Notes: a model not told the origin generated them from the letters alone. 64,000 bases of DNA from Brevibacterium picturae (GCF_900105045.1 NZ_LT629739.1:1550001-1614000), one strand, 5' to 3'. Numbered from the stretch's first letter, positions 33,839-43,117 are shown. Made by a program: numbers and translations.

Positions 33839-34264
33839 ATGAAACTCGACGCGATCTCAATCATCACCGCAGACATGTCCGCAGCAGTGCAGTTCTACTC
33901 TTCGCTCGGCCTCGACCTCGTCGACGGCGGCGCGGATGCTCCGCACACGGAGTTCTCCTCGGGCAGCCTCCGCCTGCTCCTCGATACTGAGGCGGTCATG
34001 CTCAGCATCGATCCCGAATGGACCTGGCCGACCGGTGGCCACAAGATGTCCCTGGCCTTCGACTGCACCACCGCCGAGGCGGTTGATACGACTTTTGCCC
34101 AGCTCACTGCCGGTAGTGCCGGTGGTGCCGGTTCAGATCCCGTGGCCGGAGTCGTCCACGAACCGTGGGACGCGTTCTGGGGCCAGAGGTACGCCGTGGT
34201 CTCCGATCCCGACGACAACTATGTCGATCTCTTCGCAGCACTGGGTTCACCGGCCCAGCAGTGA
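33839..34264 (+). CDS. VOC-family (glyoxalase-like) protein
   Basis: The 141-residue protein has paired VOC beta-alpha-beta modules: 'ISIITADMSAAVQFYSSLGL' at the start and 'AVVSDPDDNYVDLFAAL' at the end, with a Gly/Ser-rich insert near residues 92-98. No defining metal triad can be assigned with confidence. It may be a bleomycin-resistance-like or dioxygenase-like protein. Its 3' end overlaps the convergent AraC-type gene by 18 bp. Confidence 0.8.
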   Translation: MKLDAISIITADMSAAVQFYSSLGLDLVDGGADAPHTEFSSGSLRLLLDTEAVMLSIDPEWTWPTGGHKMSLAFDCTTAEAVDTTFAQLTAGSAGGAGSDPVAGVVHEPWDAFWGQRYAVVSDPDDNYVDLFAALGSPAQQ

Positions 34265-34969
34265 CTTCTCGTCTCTCCACAGATGGGCTGCATCGGCGTA
34301 ACCCGTCGCCGTTGCGGCCGCTGTGCGGGTGGAACCTGCGTCGATGAGTGCGCGCGCGGCCTGCCAGCGCAGGACCTTCGACAGGTGCTTGGGTCCGTAG
34401 CCGAACCATGCGGAAGACAGCCTCCGCAGCTGTCTGGGTGAGTAGGCGAACTGTGCGGCCACCTCGGCGATGTCCGGCGCTGGTGATTCCGCACGCACGC
34501 CCAGCAGACCCGCCAGCTGAAGCGGCGTCGAGTCGATGTCGGCCCGAGCCGTCAGCATCTCGGCGATGTCCACCAGCTGCCGCTGCTCGACGCCAGGTCC
34601 GAGTTCGGCGATGATTGCGCGGCTGCCTGCAGTCATCACAGCATCGAGAGGGGTCACTGTGTCGGCGAGTTCGGCCGCCGAGGTGGCCAGCAGCTGCGGG
34701 AGCACTCCGGGGTCGAAGCGCAGACCCACGACCGGATCCGCTGCACCACTCGTCGACGCAGAATGGAAGGTTCTTGCGGTGGAGTCTGCTCCAGCGATGA
34801 CGACGCGGGAATCGATGACGATGAGATCCATGCAGCCATCGGGCACGATGAGGGAAGGCTCGGACGGGACGCTCACAGCCACCTCGGCGAGGGCCGATGT
34901 CGGGCGGGTGTCGGGGGCCGACGACCACAGCGAAGCGCGGAGCTTGGGGATGCGCATCTCCGTGTACAT
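34247..34969 (-). CDS. AraC-family transcriptional regulator
   Basis: The 240-residue protein has an N-terminal domain with 'SLIVPDGCMDLIVID', typical of DUF6597-type AraC regulators, and a C-terminal AraC HTH region ('DIAEVAAQFAYSPRQLRRLSSAWFGYGPKHLSKVLRWQAAR', about residues 165-205). Start ATG 34969 follows AAGGACGAG. A longer open frame upstream is not needed. The target may be the HAD/racemase pair, divergent at 115 bp. Confidence 0.85.
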   Translation of the reverse strand: MYTEMRIPKLRASLWSSAPDTRPTSALAEVAVSVPSEPSLIVPDGCMDLIVIDSRVVIAGADSTARTFHSASTSGAADPVVGLRFDPGVLPQLLATSAAELADTVTPLDAVMTAGSRAIIAELGPGVEQRQLVDIAEMLTARADIDSTPLQLAGLLGVRAESPAPDIAEVAAQFAYSPRQLRRLSSAWFGYGPKHLSKVLRWQAARALIDAGSTRTAAATATGYADAAHLWRDEKSLLGR

Positions 34970-35083
34970 AGGGTGCTCGTCCTTCTTCAGTTTCGAGCGG
35001 TATTCTTGGAACTCGTCGGCCCGTCCCAGGCCGACGCCGTCTGTTCTCAGACTAACCGGAACTCGACTCCCCAGGAAGGAACA

Positions 35084-35656
35084 ATGGCAGCTGCATCCGC
35101 CTCGCCGACACCGGCACGTCGACAAGCACGGCATGTCACTGTCTTCCTCGACGTCGACGGAGTGCTCAACTCCTACCCGGTGCCCAAGCTGCGCATCATG
35201 ACCGAGGGACGCAAGAAGCTGCAGGCCTGGCATTACGAGCTGCACTACAAGCCCGCGGTCATCGCCTTCTTCGATCGTCTCGTCGAAACCCATGATGTCG
35301 ACATCGTGTGGCTGTCGACCTGGTCCGAGCGGTGCAAAACCGAGTTGGAGCCGAAGTTCGGTCTGCGCAACTCCTTCGAGGTCATCGAGATGCCCGATGC
35401 GAGCCACAACCGATACGCCAACGACCCACACCTGTGGTGGAAGGCCCGCGCCATGGAGGACTGGCTCGCGGAGCACGAACACGGTCGGGCCGTCTGGATC
35501 GACGACGATCTCGCAGCACCGGATACGCACGATTACTTCGTCGAGCACTATCCGGCGAACCGGCTCAAACTCATTGCTCCTGAATTCGCGCAGGGCCTGA
35601 CGAAGGCGCACTTGAAGGAAATCAGAGAATTCGCCTACCCGAAAGAGGATTCATGA
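35084..35656 (+). CDS. HAD-fold hydrolase-like protein
   Basis: The 190-residue protein has the HAD motif I 'VFLDVDGVLNSYP' at residues 20-32, a motif II-like 'WLSTWSE' and an acidic motif IV 'VWIDDDLAAP'. It resembles the HAD domain found in Swiss-army-knife RNA-repair proteins and stand-alone actinobacterial homologues. Phosphatase activity on an unknown substrate is inferred. ATG 35084 follows AGGAAGGA. It overlaps murI by four bases. Confidence 0.75.
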   Translation: MAAASASPTPARRQARHVTVFLDVDGVLNSYPVPKLRIMTEGRKKLQAWHYELHYKPAVIAFFDRLVETHDVDIVWLSTWSERCKTELEPKFGLRNSFEVIEMPDASHNRYANDPHLWWKARAMEDWLAEHEHGRAVWIDDDLAAPDTHDYFVEHYPANRLKLIAPEFAQGLTKAHLKEIREFAYPKEDS

Positions 35657-36453
35657 CGCGTATCGGTCTGCTCGATTCCGGACTCGGGCTGCTCGGCACC
35701 GCCGATGCGCTGTTCCACCTGGCTCCGCACGCGGACCTGATCCTGGCGATGGACCCGGATTTCACCCCGTACGGCAGCCTCAGTCCCGAAGCGCTCGAGG
35801 CCCGGGCCCTGAACTCGGCAGCGGTGCTCGCCGAGTGGAATCCCGATGCGATCGTCATCGCCTGCAACACCGCATCTGTCCAGGCCCTCGAAGCTGTGCG
35901 CGCCCGCTACGAACCCGACATTCCCGTCATCGGCACCGTCCCGGCCGTGAAGATGGCGGCCGGGACCGGGCAGGACTTCGCCATCTGGGCGACCCCGGCT
36001 ACGACGGGCAGCGCCTACCAGCAGAACCTCATCGACACCTTCGCCGCCGAGGTGGCCGTGTCCAAGGTGGCATGCCCGGGCCTCGCCGAGGCGATCAATG
36101 CCGCCGACCTGCCCACCATCGACGCCGCCATCGATGCGGCCCTGGCCCAGATGGACCCCGGTATGGAGACCATCGTGCTCGGCTGCACCCACTATGGTCT
36201 GGTCGCCGAGCGGATCATGGCCGCTCGGGCCGGAGCGATCACGCTCTTCGACTCCCCGATTCCGGTGGCGAAGCAGACCCTGCGCAGAATCGGAGTCGAG
36301 GCCCACGGCATCGGCCCGAACCGACCCGACACCGGAACGGTCATCGCCACGTACGCCTCGGGTCGTCGTCTCCGGCTCCCGCGCTCACTGGATGCCTATC
36401 CGGCAGGGAAGCGTCTGCTGGCGCGTGAGCGGGAAACTGCGCCGACTTCTTGA
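35653..36453 (+). CDS. murI: Glutamate racemase
   Basis: The 266-residue protein shows 'GLLDSGLGLLGTADAL', 'VIACNTASVQALE' (Cys73-type base) and 'IVLGCTHYGLV' (second catalytic Cys), the two-cysteine cofactor-independent glutamate/aspartate racemase pattern. It makes D-glutamate for peptidoglycan. Length is normal for MurI. Coupling to a HAD gene by a four-base overlap is unusual; a second role with another amino-acid racemate cannot be excluded. Confidence 0.88.
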   Translation: MTRIGLLDSGLGLLGTADALFHLAPHADLILAMDPDFTPYGSLSPEALEARALNSAAVLAEWNPDAIVIACNTASVQALEAVRARYEPDIPVIGTVPAVKMAAGTGQDFAIWATPATTGSAYQQNLIDTFAAEVAVSKVACPGLAEAINAADLPTIDAAIDAALAQMDPGMETIVLGCTHYGLVAERIMAARAGAITLFDSPIPVAKQTLRRIGVEAHGIGPNRPDTGTVIATYASGRRLRLPRSLDAYPAGKRLLARERETAPTS

Positions 36454-36593
36454 AGCCTTCTCGCTTGTTGAAGCGTTCCCGCTTCTTGGACCTTTCCCGA
36501 ACTTCGGCTCGGCATTGTAACCGAACCGGATTCATCTGACGAATCCGGTGCTAATCTTGAATGGACAGGCAATCGTCGAAGGAGGCGATTCAG

Positions 36594-37655
36594 ATGTTCA
36601 TCCTCTACATCATCTTCGGGCTGATCGTGCTCGGGGCCATCGGCGCCGGAAACAGCCTGAGGATCGTCAAACAGTATGAGCGCGGTGTCGTGTTCCGGCT
36701 GGGGCGGGTCACCAGCGAAGCGAAGCAGCCGGGCATGACGGCCATCGTCCCGTTCGTGGACAAACTGGAGAAGGTCAACCTCCAGATCATCACCATGCCG
36801 ATCCCAGCGCAGGAAGGCATCACCCGCGACAATGTCACGGTCCGGGTCGATGCGGTCATCTACTTCAAGGTCGTCGATCCCAGGCGTGCCATCGTCGATG
36901 TCGAGAACTATCAGCTCGCCGTCGGGCAGGTCGCGCAGACGTCTCTGCGCTCGATCATCGGCCAAAGCGAACTCGACGATCTGCTCACGAACCGGGAGCG
37001 CCTCAACCAGGGCTTGGCCATCATGATCGACAACCCAGCCGTTGACTGGGGTGTCCACATCGACCGCGTCGAGATCAAGGACGTCGCTCTGCCCGAGTCG
37101 ATGAAGCGATCGATGTCACGCCAGGCCGAAGCCGAACGAGAACGCCGCTCACGCGTGATCATCGCCGACGGCGAACTCCAGGCCTCGAACAAGCTGGCAC
37201 AAGCTGCGGAGGCAATGGCGGACACGCCCTCGGCCCTCCAGCTGCGTCTGCTGCAGACCATCGTCGAAGTTGCCGCCGAGCGGAATTCGACACTGGTTCT
37301 GCCCTTCCCCGTAGAGCTCCTGCGCTTCCTCGAAGGAAACACTCCCGCCGCAGGCAGTGCCGCCAAGGCAAGCAGCAGCGCTGGGGGCGCCAGCGGCTCG
37401 GATGCAGTGCCCGCTGCGGCTGCCCCAGCGGACACTACGGGTGCCACAGGCGAGGGCGACGCAGCGCAGACCTCGGCCGACCTCGACGAGATGATGCGGG
37501 CACTGGCCGCCTCGGTGAAGCTGACGGAACCGGAGACGGTCCCAGCTGCGACTGATCCAGCTGGGAATGCGCCAGCTGAGACTGGTCCAGCCGGGGACGG
37601 CGAACAGACGACAGTCCCGAACGAAGACGGAACAGACGAAGGAGGCAAGGTCTGA
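36594..37655 (+). CDS. SPFH/band-7 (slipin-type) membrane protein
   Basis: The 353-residue protein has one N-terminal helix ('FILYIIFGLIVLGAIGAG') and an SPFH domain from 'KQYERGVVFRLGRV' to 'EAERERRSRVIIADGE', nearly identical in pattern to stomatin/slipin. The last 100 residues are Ala/Pro/Thr/Glu-rich and probably disordered. ATG 36594 follows GAAGGAGG. Band-7 proteins scaffold membrane microdomains and often work with NfeD; no NfeD is adjacent, but a DUF308 membrane protein follows. Confidence 0.9.
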   Translation: MFILYIIFGLIVLGAIGAGNSLRIVKQYERGVVFRLGRVTSEAKQPGMTAIVPFVDKLEKVNLQIITMPIPAQEGITRDNVTVRVDAVIYFKVVDPRRAIVDVENYQLAVGQVAQTSLRSIIGQSELDDLLTNRERLNQGLAIMIDNPAVDWGVHIDRVEIKDVALPESMKRSMSRQAEAERERRSRVIIADGELQASNKLAQAAEAMADTPSALQLRLLQTIVEVAAERNSTLVLPFPVELLRFLEGNTPAAGSAAKASSSAGGASGSDAVPAAAAPADTTGATGEGDAAQTSADLDEMMRALAASVKLTEPETVPAATDPAGNAPAETGPAGDGEQTTVPNEDGTDEGGKV

Positions 37656-37696
37656 GTGCTCAGCGACTTTCCATCCCGCATGACTACGCTGGAGTC

Positions 37697-38293
37697 ATGG
37701 ACCTGAAGCGCACCAGCCGAACAGTCATCGTCAACGGAGTCATCGCCTTCCTCGTGGGGCTCCTGATGATGGTGTGGCCCGGTGCCACCGCCGAGGTGGT
37801 TGTGCGCATCTTCGCTGTCTGGCTGGCCGTCATCGCCGTGTCCTCCTTCGTCCTCGCCCCGAAGGGCGGGCGCTCGGGAAGCCTGGTGGCCCGGTCCGTT
37901 CTGCTGATCCTGCTGGGCGCGCTGATCTTCTTCTCACCCATGTTCTTCGCGGCCTTCGTCACCATACTGACCGGGTTCGCCATCATCTTCTTCAGCTTCC
38001 TCGCCGTCACCGCCTCTCTGTTCATTCGCAGCATGGGTGTGCGGACGTGGTGGGTGCTGACACTCATCGGCGTTGTCGGAATCATCCTCGGCGGCTTCTT
38101 CCTCTTTGCGCCCGACGCCGGCATCACCGCGCTCATCTTCACTCTCGCGGCCTTCATTGTCCTCGTCGGCATCGCCCTCGTCGCGCTCGGCTGGCGACTG
38201 CACAAGACAGCGCAGGCCATCCGACAGGATCCGCACCGCAGGCCACCTGAGGATGGTGGCGACGACGTCATCAGCGGCGAAGTCATCGAATAG
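37697..38293 (+). CDS. HdeD-like (DUF308) membrane protein
   Basis: The 198-residue protein has six hydrophobic helices in three repeats ('NGVIAFLVGLLMMVWPG', 'LLILLGALIFFSPMFF', 'IGVVGIILGGFFLFAP'), the HdeD/DUF308 pattern, and a polar C-terminal tail. The function is unknown; HdeD of E. coli is linked to acid stress. It lies 41 bp after the band-7 gene and may be in the same transcript. Confidence 0.8.
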   Translation: MDLKRTSRTVIVNGVIAFLVGLLMMVWPGATAEVVVRIFAVWLAVIAVSSFVLAPKGGRSGSLVARSVLLILLGALIFFSPMFFAAFVTILTGFAIIFFSFLAVTASLFIRSMGVRTWWVLTLIGVVGIILGGFFLFAPDAGITALIFTLAAFIVLVGIALVALGWRLHKTAQAIRQDPHRRPPEDGGDDVISGEVIE

Positions 38294-38323
38294 GATACGG
38301 CCACCTCGGCGATAGGAACCACC

Positions 38324-38740
38324 ATGGCGGATACGCGTTCGATCACCCCCTTCCTCATGTTTCAGAACGGATCGGCCGAAGAGGCCATGAACTTCTACGT
38401 CGAACTCTTCGACGGTGCGACGGTCTTCGTCGACCGCTATGGGCAAGAGACTCCGGAGATGGATGGGAAGATCCGGCTCGCGACCTTCGCCATCGCGAAC
38501 CACCAGGTCAACATCATCGACAGCTCGGTGCAGCACCAATTCGACTTCACTCCGTCGATGTCGCTGTTCATCCGCGTCGGTTCCGCTGAGGAGTTCGACC
38601 ATCTCTGGGAGGGCCTGGCCTCCGGAGGCCAGGCCCTCATGCCGAAGGGCGACTACGGCTTCGGCACATTCGGGTGGGTCAACGACCGCTACGGAGTCTC
38701 CTGGCAGCTCAACGTCGAAGCCGCCGCCTCGGCGAACTGA
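38324..38740 (+). CDS. PhnB-like VOC protein
   Basis: The 138-residue protein has 'ITPFLMFQNGSAEEAMNFYVELF' split over the first module and 'GWVNDRYGVSWQLN' at the end, the PhnB/3-demethylubiquinone-methyltransferase-like VOC subgroup. Function in this subgroup is generally unknown. The start ATG 38324 follows GATAGGA, 30 bp after the DUF308 gene. Confidence 0.82.
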   Translation: MADTRSITPFLMFQNGSAEEAMNFYVELFDGATVFVDRYGQETPEMDGKIRLATFAIANHQVNIIDSSVQHQFDFTPSMSLFIRVGSAEEFDHLWEGLASGGQALMPKGDYGFGTFGWVNDRYGVSWQLNVEAAASAN

Positions 38741-38832
38741 GCCGATCCGGGTGCTGAGCTCCTCGACCAGAATTCCGATGAATTCGGAGAAACCCTGGCT
38801 GACCGGCACAGCCGCGTGCTATCTTATTCAGC

Positions 38833-38898
38833 ATGGGAACATTAAATCGCGGCGCAATGACAGCGCTCAGCTTCTACATTCGCAATCGCCGCGCCTGA
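38833..38898 (+). CDS. Possible leader peptide upstream of the Erm-like gene
   Basis: A 21-codon frame reads 'MGTLNRGAMTALSFYIRNRR' plus Ala. It lies 230 bp before the rRNA methyltransferase start in a 387-bp interval otherwise lacking genes. CGCGGCG (38848-38854) inside it pairs with CGCCGCG (38887-38893), and TGACAGCGC recurs at 38858 and 38896, so alternative hairpins are possible. Inducible erm genes are commonly controlled by ribosome stalling on such peptides. The ribosome site is weak, so this is tentative. Confidence 0.4.
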   Translation: MGTLNRGAMTALSFYIRNRRA

Positions 38899-39127
38899 CA
38901 GCGCGCTCGATTCTCTTTCTGTGATCCGCTGACTTCATCGTGTGATCGGCGGCATTGGTCCGTCGCCGGACCTGCCACCGCCGAGCCGATTGAGCAGGAT
39001 CTGTAGCAGCGCGTTGTCGACCCGGACACTCATCTGCATCCGGGGCGAAGCCGCAATCCTCTGACTCGTCAGTCACCGCTCGTTGCGCTGCCTTGGGTGC
39101 TCCCTTCTTCACTTCCGGAGCGCGCCC

Positions 39128-40243
39128 ATGCGACCTCATTCATCATTCGGCGGCCGACACGAACTCGGCCAGAACTTCCTGCACTCAGACGCAACCCTGC
39201 ACACGATCGCGAACCTGACCCGCGCCACCACCGGCCCCATCCTGGAGATCGGCCCCGGCACCGGCGCGGTGACTGCTCAGCTGTACAGACTCGGCAGACC
39301 GCTCACGCTCGTGGAACTCGACGAGACGAGGATCAGACACCTTGAGCACTCATTCCCCCGCGCCCAAATCAGGCACGCAGATGTTCTGACATCCCGACTC
39401 GATCAGCCGGTGATCGTCGGCAGCCTGCCGTTCCACCTGACCACACCCATTCTGCGCAGAATCCTTCACGCCAAGAAATGGCAGAACGCCATCCTGCTCA
39501 CGCAATGGGAAGTGGCTCGCAAGCGCGCCGGTGTCGGCGGCTCGACCATGATGACTGCCCAATGGGCCCCCTGGTTCGACTTCCGCCTCATCGAACGCGT
39601 ACCAGCACACGCCTTCACACCGAAACCCAGCGTCGACGGTGGAATCCTCACCATCGATCGCTTGACGACCAGCCTCGTGCCCAAGCGGCACAGGTCCGAT
39701 TACCAGCAGTTCGTCCGCGCAGCCTTCACCGGGCGCGGACGTGGAATGAAAGGAATTCTCACAACAATGAATCTCACTGACCGCGCCACGCTGCACTCGA
39801 CCATGGACCGCAACGACTTCAGAGGAGACACCTTGCCACGAGACCTCAATCCAGACCAGTGGGCCGGACTGTACTCAGCCCTGAGCACCACTGCCAAGAC
39901 CACCACCAAAAATCCCTCAGCTGCACAGAAGCAGAACAGGAAACCACAGGAGAAGGAAAACACCATGCACAACGACAAGGACCACAAGAATCCAACCATT
40001 CCGGCCGCCACCGGAGAGATTCCCACCATCGCGGAGAAACCCGTGATCACAGGCGAGCTCCCCATCGTCGGCGGTGACCGGGCGGCTAAGAAGCTCGAGG
40101 CCTCGATCCCAGGAGTCGATCCTGAGGCCAAGGCGAAGAGTCATGACAAGGGCCATCTGCAGGCCGAACGCGGATTCATGCCGCAGCACGCCAAGGCGTC
40201 CCAGCCCCAACCGCGGTGGAATCTGCCCCGACGCCGAGGCTGA
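39128..40243 (+). CDS. Erm-family 23S rRNA adenine-N6 methyltransferase with C-terminal extension
   Basis: The 371-residue protein opens 'GGRHELGQNFL', the Erm signature, with SAM motif I 'ILEIGPGTGAVT' and 'VELDE'. Family members methylate A2058 of 23S rRNA and give macrolide-lincosamide-streptogramin B resistance. The catalytic N-[LI]-P-[FY] motif reads 'GSLPFHLTT' (Ser99 for Asn). The Erm core ends near residue 258; the rest is a Lys/Pro-rich tail absent from typical 250-285-residue enzymes. Inside the tail, ATG 39965 has its own AGGAGAAGGA site in the same frame and could initiate a 92-residue polypeptide. Resistance is inferred, not shown. Confidence 0.82.
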   Translation: MRPHSSFGGRHELGQNFLHSDATLHTIANLTRATTGPILEIGPGTGAVTAQLYRLGRPLTLVELDETRIRHLEHSFPRAQIRHADVLTSRLDQPVIVGSLPFHLTTPILRRILHAKKWQNAILLTQWEVARKRAGVGGSTMMTAQWAPWFDFRLIERVPAHAFTPKPSVDGGILTIDRLTTSLVPKRHRSDYQQFVRAAFTGRGRGMKGILTTMNLTDRATLHSTMDRNDFRGDTLPRDLNPDQWAGLYSALSTTAKTTTKNPSAAQKQNRKPQEKENTMHNDKDHKNPTIPAATGEIPTIAEKPVITGELPIVGGDRAAKKLEASIPGVDPEAKAKSHDKGHLQAERGFMPQHAKASQPQPRWNLPRRRG

Positions 40244-40245
40244 GG

Positions 40246-40323
40246 CTCCGTTCTCGGCCTACGACTCAGGCCGAGAACGGAGGCTCACATCACACGCGGG
40301 CACGAGCACTCGTGCCCGCGTGT
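40246..40323 (+). terminator. Two tandem hairpin terminators
   Basis: Hairpin one pairs CTCCGTTCTCGGCCT (40246-40260) with 40268-40282. Hairpin two pairs ACACGCGGGCACGAG (40292-40306) with 40309-40323. Both have perfect 15-bp arms and start three bases after the Erm-like stop. Confidence 0.9.
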
Positions 40324-40484
40324 CCATCATCACAACTCGAAATCTGCCCGGCAGCGAGGACTGCCTGGTCGGCGAGCGCCGATCCGCGAATACCATCTGA
40401 CCTGGAACTTTATGTGAACGCCGGGCAAACTACAACTACTGTGCATCTACTGTTCCTCGGTAGCGATGCACGTATTCATCTGCC

Positions 40485-40503
40485 GTTCACCTTTCCCTTA
40501 ACC
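40485..40503 (+). promoter_or_regulatory. Possible Pho-box upstream of the phosphate transporter
   Basis: GTTCACC (40485-40491) and CTTAACC (40497-40503) form two similar half-sites 12 bp apart, resembling the GTTCACC direct-repeat units bound by actinobacterial PhoP/RegX3. They lie about 75 bp before the pit start. Register differs by one base from the usual 11-bp spacing. Confidence 0.35.
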
Positions 40504-40576
40504 TTGCGGACATCCAGAGTGCGAATCATTGGAGACAGGTGGAAATACATCTCATGATCCTCGCTAGGAGACGCGC

Positions 40577-42079
40577 ATGACCCAGGCTCTGGCCTCAGAG
40601 ACCTTCACACCGGCACACACTGTCGGTCGCAGCAATGATCGCCGCTGGCACCTGGCCTTCGGCCTGCTGCTCGCGATCAGTCTCATCGCCTTCACCCTGT
40701 GGTCGTTCGGCTATGTCAGCCAGGGCGCACCGCGCATGGTGCTGATCACGACAATCATCTTCGGCGCGTTCATGGCCTTCAATATCGGAGGCAACGATGT
40801 GGCGAATGCCTTCGGCACCTCGGTGGGCGCAGGCACCTTGACGATGAAGCAGGCCCTCCTCGTCGCGGCAGTCTTCGAAGTCAGCGGTGCACTGCTGGCC
40901 GGCGGCGAGGTCACCGACACCATCAAGAGCGGAATCGTCGACCTCGGCGCAGTCTCCCTCGACCCGATGGAGTTCGTCTACATCATGATGGCCGCCCTCC
41001 TCGGCGCGGCAGTATGGCTGCTGATCGCCACCCGCATGGGCTGGCCGGTCTCGACCACGCATTCGATCATCGGCGGCATCATCGGCGCCTCCCTGACCAT
41101 CGGCTTCGTCACCGGCGCCGGAGGCTTCGCCATGGTGCAGTGGTCGGAGGTCGGCATGATCGCGATCTCCTGGATCCTCTCACCCGCGCTCGGCGGCCTC
41201 GTCTCCTTCCTCATCTACGGCGCGATCAAGAAGCACGTCCTCGGCGATGCCCTGTCACAGACCCTGAAACCGCACATGCTGGCCCCGACCGGCGGCGACA
41301 ATCATGCTGCTGAGGCCGAAATGGACATCGAACGCGATGCCGCGACCTCAACCGACGCGAGTATCGGCTCGCACTCCACGCTGCAGCGTTGGGTTCCACT
41401 CATCGCCGCCGGTGCCGCTGTCGTCATCACCGCGATGCTCCTGTTCAAGGGCCTGAAGAACCTCGAGGTGGGGATCAGCACAGTCGGCGGCGTCCTCGTC
41501 ATGGCGATGATCGGCCTCGCCGTGTGGATGGCGGTCTTCGTCTTCGCCAAGACCCTGCGCAAGCAGACCGTTCCCCGCGCGACCTACATCCTCTTCTCCT
41601 GGATGCAGGTGTTCACCGCCTCCGCCTTCGCCTTCAGCCACGGCTCCAACGACATCGCAAACGCGATCGGACCCTTCGCCGCCGTCCTCGACGTACTCAA
41701 GACCGGCACCATCAGCTCCGAGGCGACCGTCCCCTTTGCCGCCATGCTCACCTGCGGGATCGCCCTCATCGCCGGCCTCTGGTTCATCGGCCGCAAGGTC
41801 ATCGCCACGGTCGGGACCAAGCTCACGGAGATCCACCCGGCATCCGGCTTCGCCGCCGAACTCGCCGCCGCGGGCGTCGTGATGGCGGCCTCGGTCAGCG
41901 GCCTGCCCGTCTCCTCCACCCACATCCTCATCGGTGCGATCATCGGCGTGGGGCTGGTCAACCGCTCGGCGAACTGGAAGCTGATGAAACCGATCGCCAT
42001 GGCCTGGGTCATCACCCTGCCCGCTGCTGCAACCATCGGCGCCATCGGCGTCCTCACCCTGCGCACGTTCTTCGGCTGA
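40577..42079 (+). CDS. pit: PiT-family inorganic phosphate transporter
   Basis: The 500-residue protein has two PHO4 repeats with signatures '[16 protein letters not shown]' and '[16 protein letters not shown]', about ten helices and a central cytoplasmic loop (residues ~230-275). It imports metal-phosphate with protons at the membrane. ATG 40577 follows TAGGAG. A monocistronic unit: it is preceded by terminators and followed by a strong hairpin. Confidence 0.93.
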   Translation: MTQALASETFTPAHTVGRSNDRRWHLAFGLLLAISLIAFTLWSFGYVSQGAPRMVLITTIIFGAFMAFNIGGNDVANAFGTSVGAGTLTMKQALLVAAVFEVSGALLAGGEVTDTIKSGIVDLGAVSLDPMEFVYIMMAALLGAAVWLLIATRMGWPVSTTHSIIGGIIGASLTIGFVTGAGGFAMVQWSEVGMIAISWILSPALGGLVSFLIYGAIKKHVLGDALSQTLKPHMLAPTGGDNHAAEAEMDIERDAATSTDASIGSHSTLQRWVPLIAAGAAVVITAMLLFKGLKNLEVGISTVGGVLVMAMIGLAVWMAVFVFAKTLRKQTVPRATYILFSWMQVFTASAFAFSHGSNDIANAIGPFAAVLDVLKTGTISSEATVPFAAMLTCGIALIAGLWFIGRKVIATVGTKLTEIHPASGFAAELAAAGVVMAASVSGLPVSSTHILIGAIIGVGLVNRSANWKLMKPIAMAWVITLPAAATIGAIGVLTLRTFFG

Positions 42080-42093
42080 TTCGCTCCGTTCAT

Positions 42094-42140
42094 CACGGCG
42101 GCCCGGTCCAATAGCAGAAGCATTGGTCCGGGCCGCCGTG
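42094..42140 (+). terminator. Strong terminator after pit
   Basis: Arms 42094-42112 and 42122-42140 (CACGGCGGCC...GGCCGCCGTG) pair over 19 bp with one mismatch, 14 bp after the stop. Confidence 0.88.
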
Positions 42141-42318
42141 CGTTTCGGCTCCGGTCGCGACGCTCCAACCGTCGGAAACTGTGAAGCGGCCCTCATCACA
42201 AGCGTCCAGCTTGATTGGGAACTTCGAATGAAGTTTAATTATAAACAACAACACCTTGCCGAGTGATGGAAGCAAGCTACCCAGATGCTTGCCGCTCCAG
42301 TAGAAAGCCCGACACAGA

Positions 42319-42840
42319 ATGACGACCGCGCCCCCGACTCCGCCATTTCATCAGAACAACGAGAACTTCCCTCAGAAGCCACAGTTCAAGCCACATGTCC
42401 CCTTCCCCGATGGTCCACGAAAGTCCAGGCGTCACATCTGGTTCGGCCTCGGCGGAGTGGTCATCGGTGCCGGGTTTGTCGGAGGAATCGTCGGAATCAA
42501 TGCTGCAGTGGAATCAAGTGAACAAGCAGCACAAGCAGATCTGATTGCCGAAGTCTACGAGGTCTGCTCGCTGGATTCGGCCGACGGCGCGTTTCTCAGT
42601 TCAGACGAAATGAGCATCACCTTCGACGGTGTCGGTGAGTACGACGGACCTGACGTCACTGATCTGCACTGCGTCGGAGTTGGGCTCGACATGCCTGACT
42701 CGGTCACCTCTCGGATGGGCCAGACTCGGGCACTCGATGGAACGCAGACTTCTGACTGGGACACCTTTACCGTGTCATGGAACTACCACCCCGACAACGG
42801 TCTCGGAGCCGTCTTTGAGTTCGTGCCTCCAGCAGACTGA
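42319..42840 (+). CDS. Hypothetical membrane-anchored protein
   Basis: The 173-residue protein has a Pro/Phe/Gln-rich cytoplasmic N-terminus (residues 1-34), one helix ('IWFGLGGVVIGAGFVGGIVGI', about 39-59) and an external domain rich in Asp and Gly with two Cys (in 'EVCSLD' and 'DLHCVGV') that could form a disulfide. No family is recognised. The ribosome site is weak. A perfect hairpin ends the transcript. Confidence 0.65.
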   Translation: MTTAPPTPPFHQNNENFPQKPQFKPHVPFPDGPRKSRRHIWFGLGGVVIGAGFVGGIVGINAAVESSEQAAQADLIAEVYEVCSLDSADGAFLSSDEMSITFDGVGEYDGPDVTDLHCVGVGLDMPDSVTSRMGQTRALDGTQTSDWDTFTVSWNYHPDNGLGAVFEFVPPAD

Positions 42841-42858
42841 CGAGATCGAATCGCTCGG

Positions 42859-42892
42859 TGGCCCGGATCTGCACGGCTGCAGATCCGGGCCA
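42859..42892 (+). terminator. Perfect hairpin terminator
   Basis: TGGCCCGGATCTGCA (42859-42873) pairs perfectly with 42878-42892 across a CGGC loop, 18 bp after the preceding stop. Confidence 0.85.
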
Positions 42893-43117
42893 TTGTCGTG
42901 AAGTGCCAAAACGACGCCGGTGCAGTCGGTCCAGTCCCGTGTCAGGACGGACGAGTAGGATTGTTCACACGTTCACGAGTCGTGGCCATCGGTACCTGGC
43001 CGGCCACGCGGCAACCCGTCATCGACCGGGTGCCCCAGGGAAAGAACGGGCCGATGCCACGTGGCATCGGCAAGATTCGATCCGGGGGCGACGCGCTCCC
43101 GAGAAAACGGTGCCGTC

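Noticed and set aside
36454..36520. TTGAAGC/GCTTC repeats after murI as a terminator or repeat array
   Set aside because: The units are short and imperfect and do not form one convincing hairpin.
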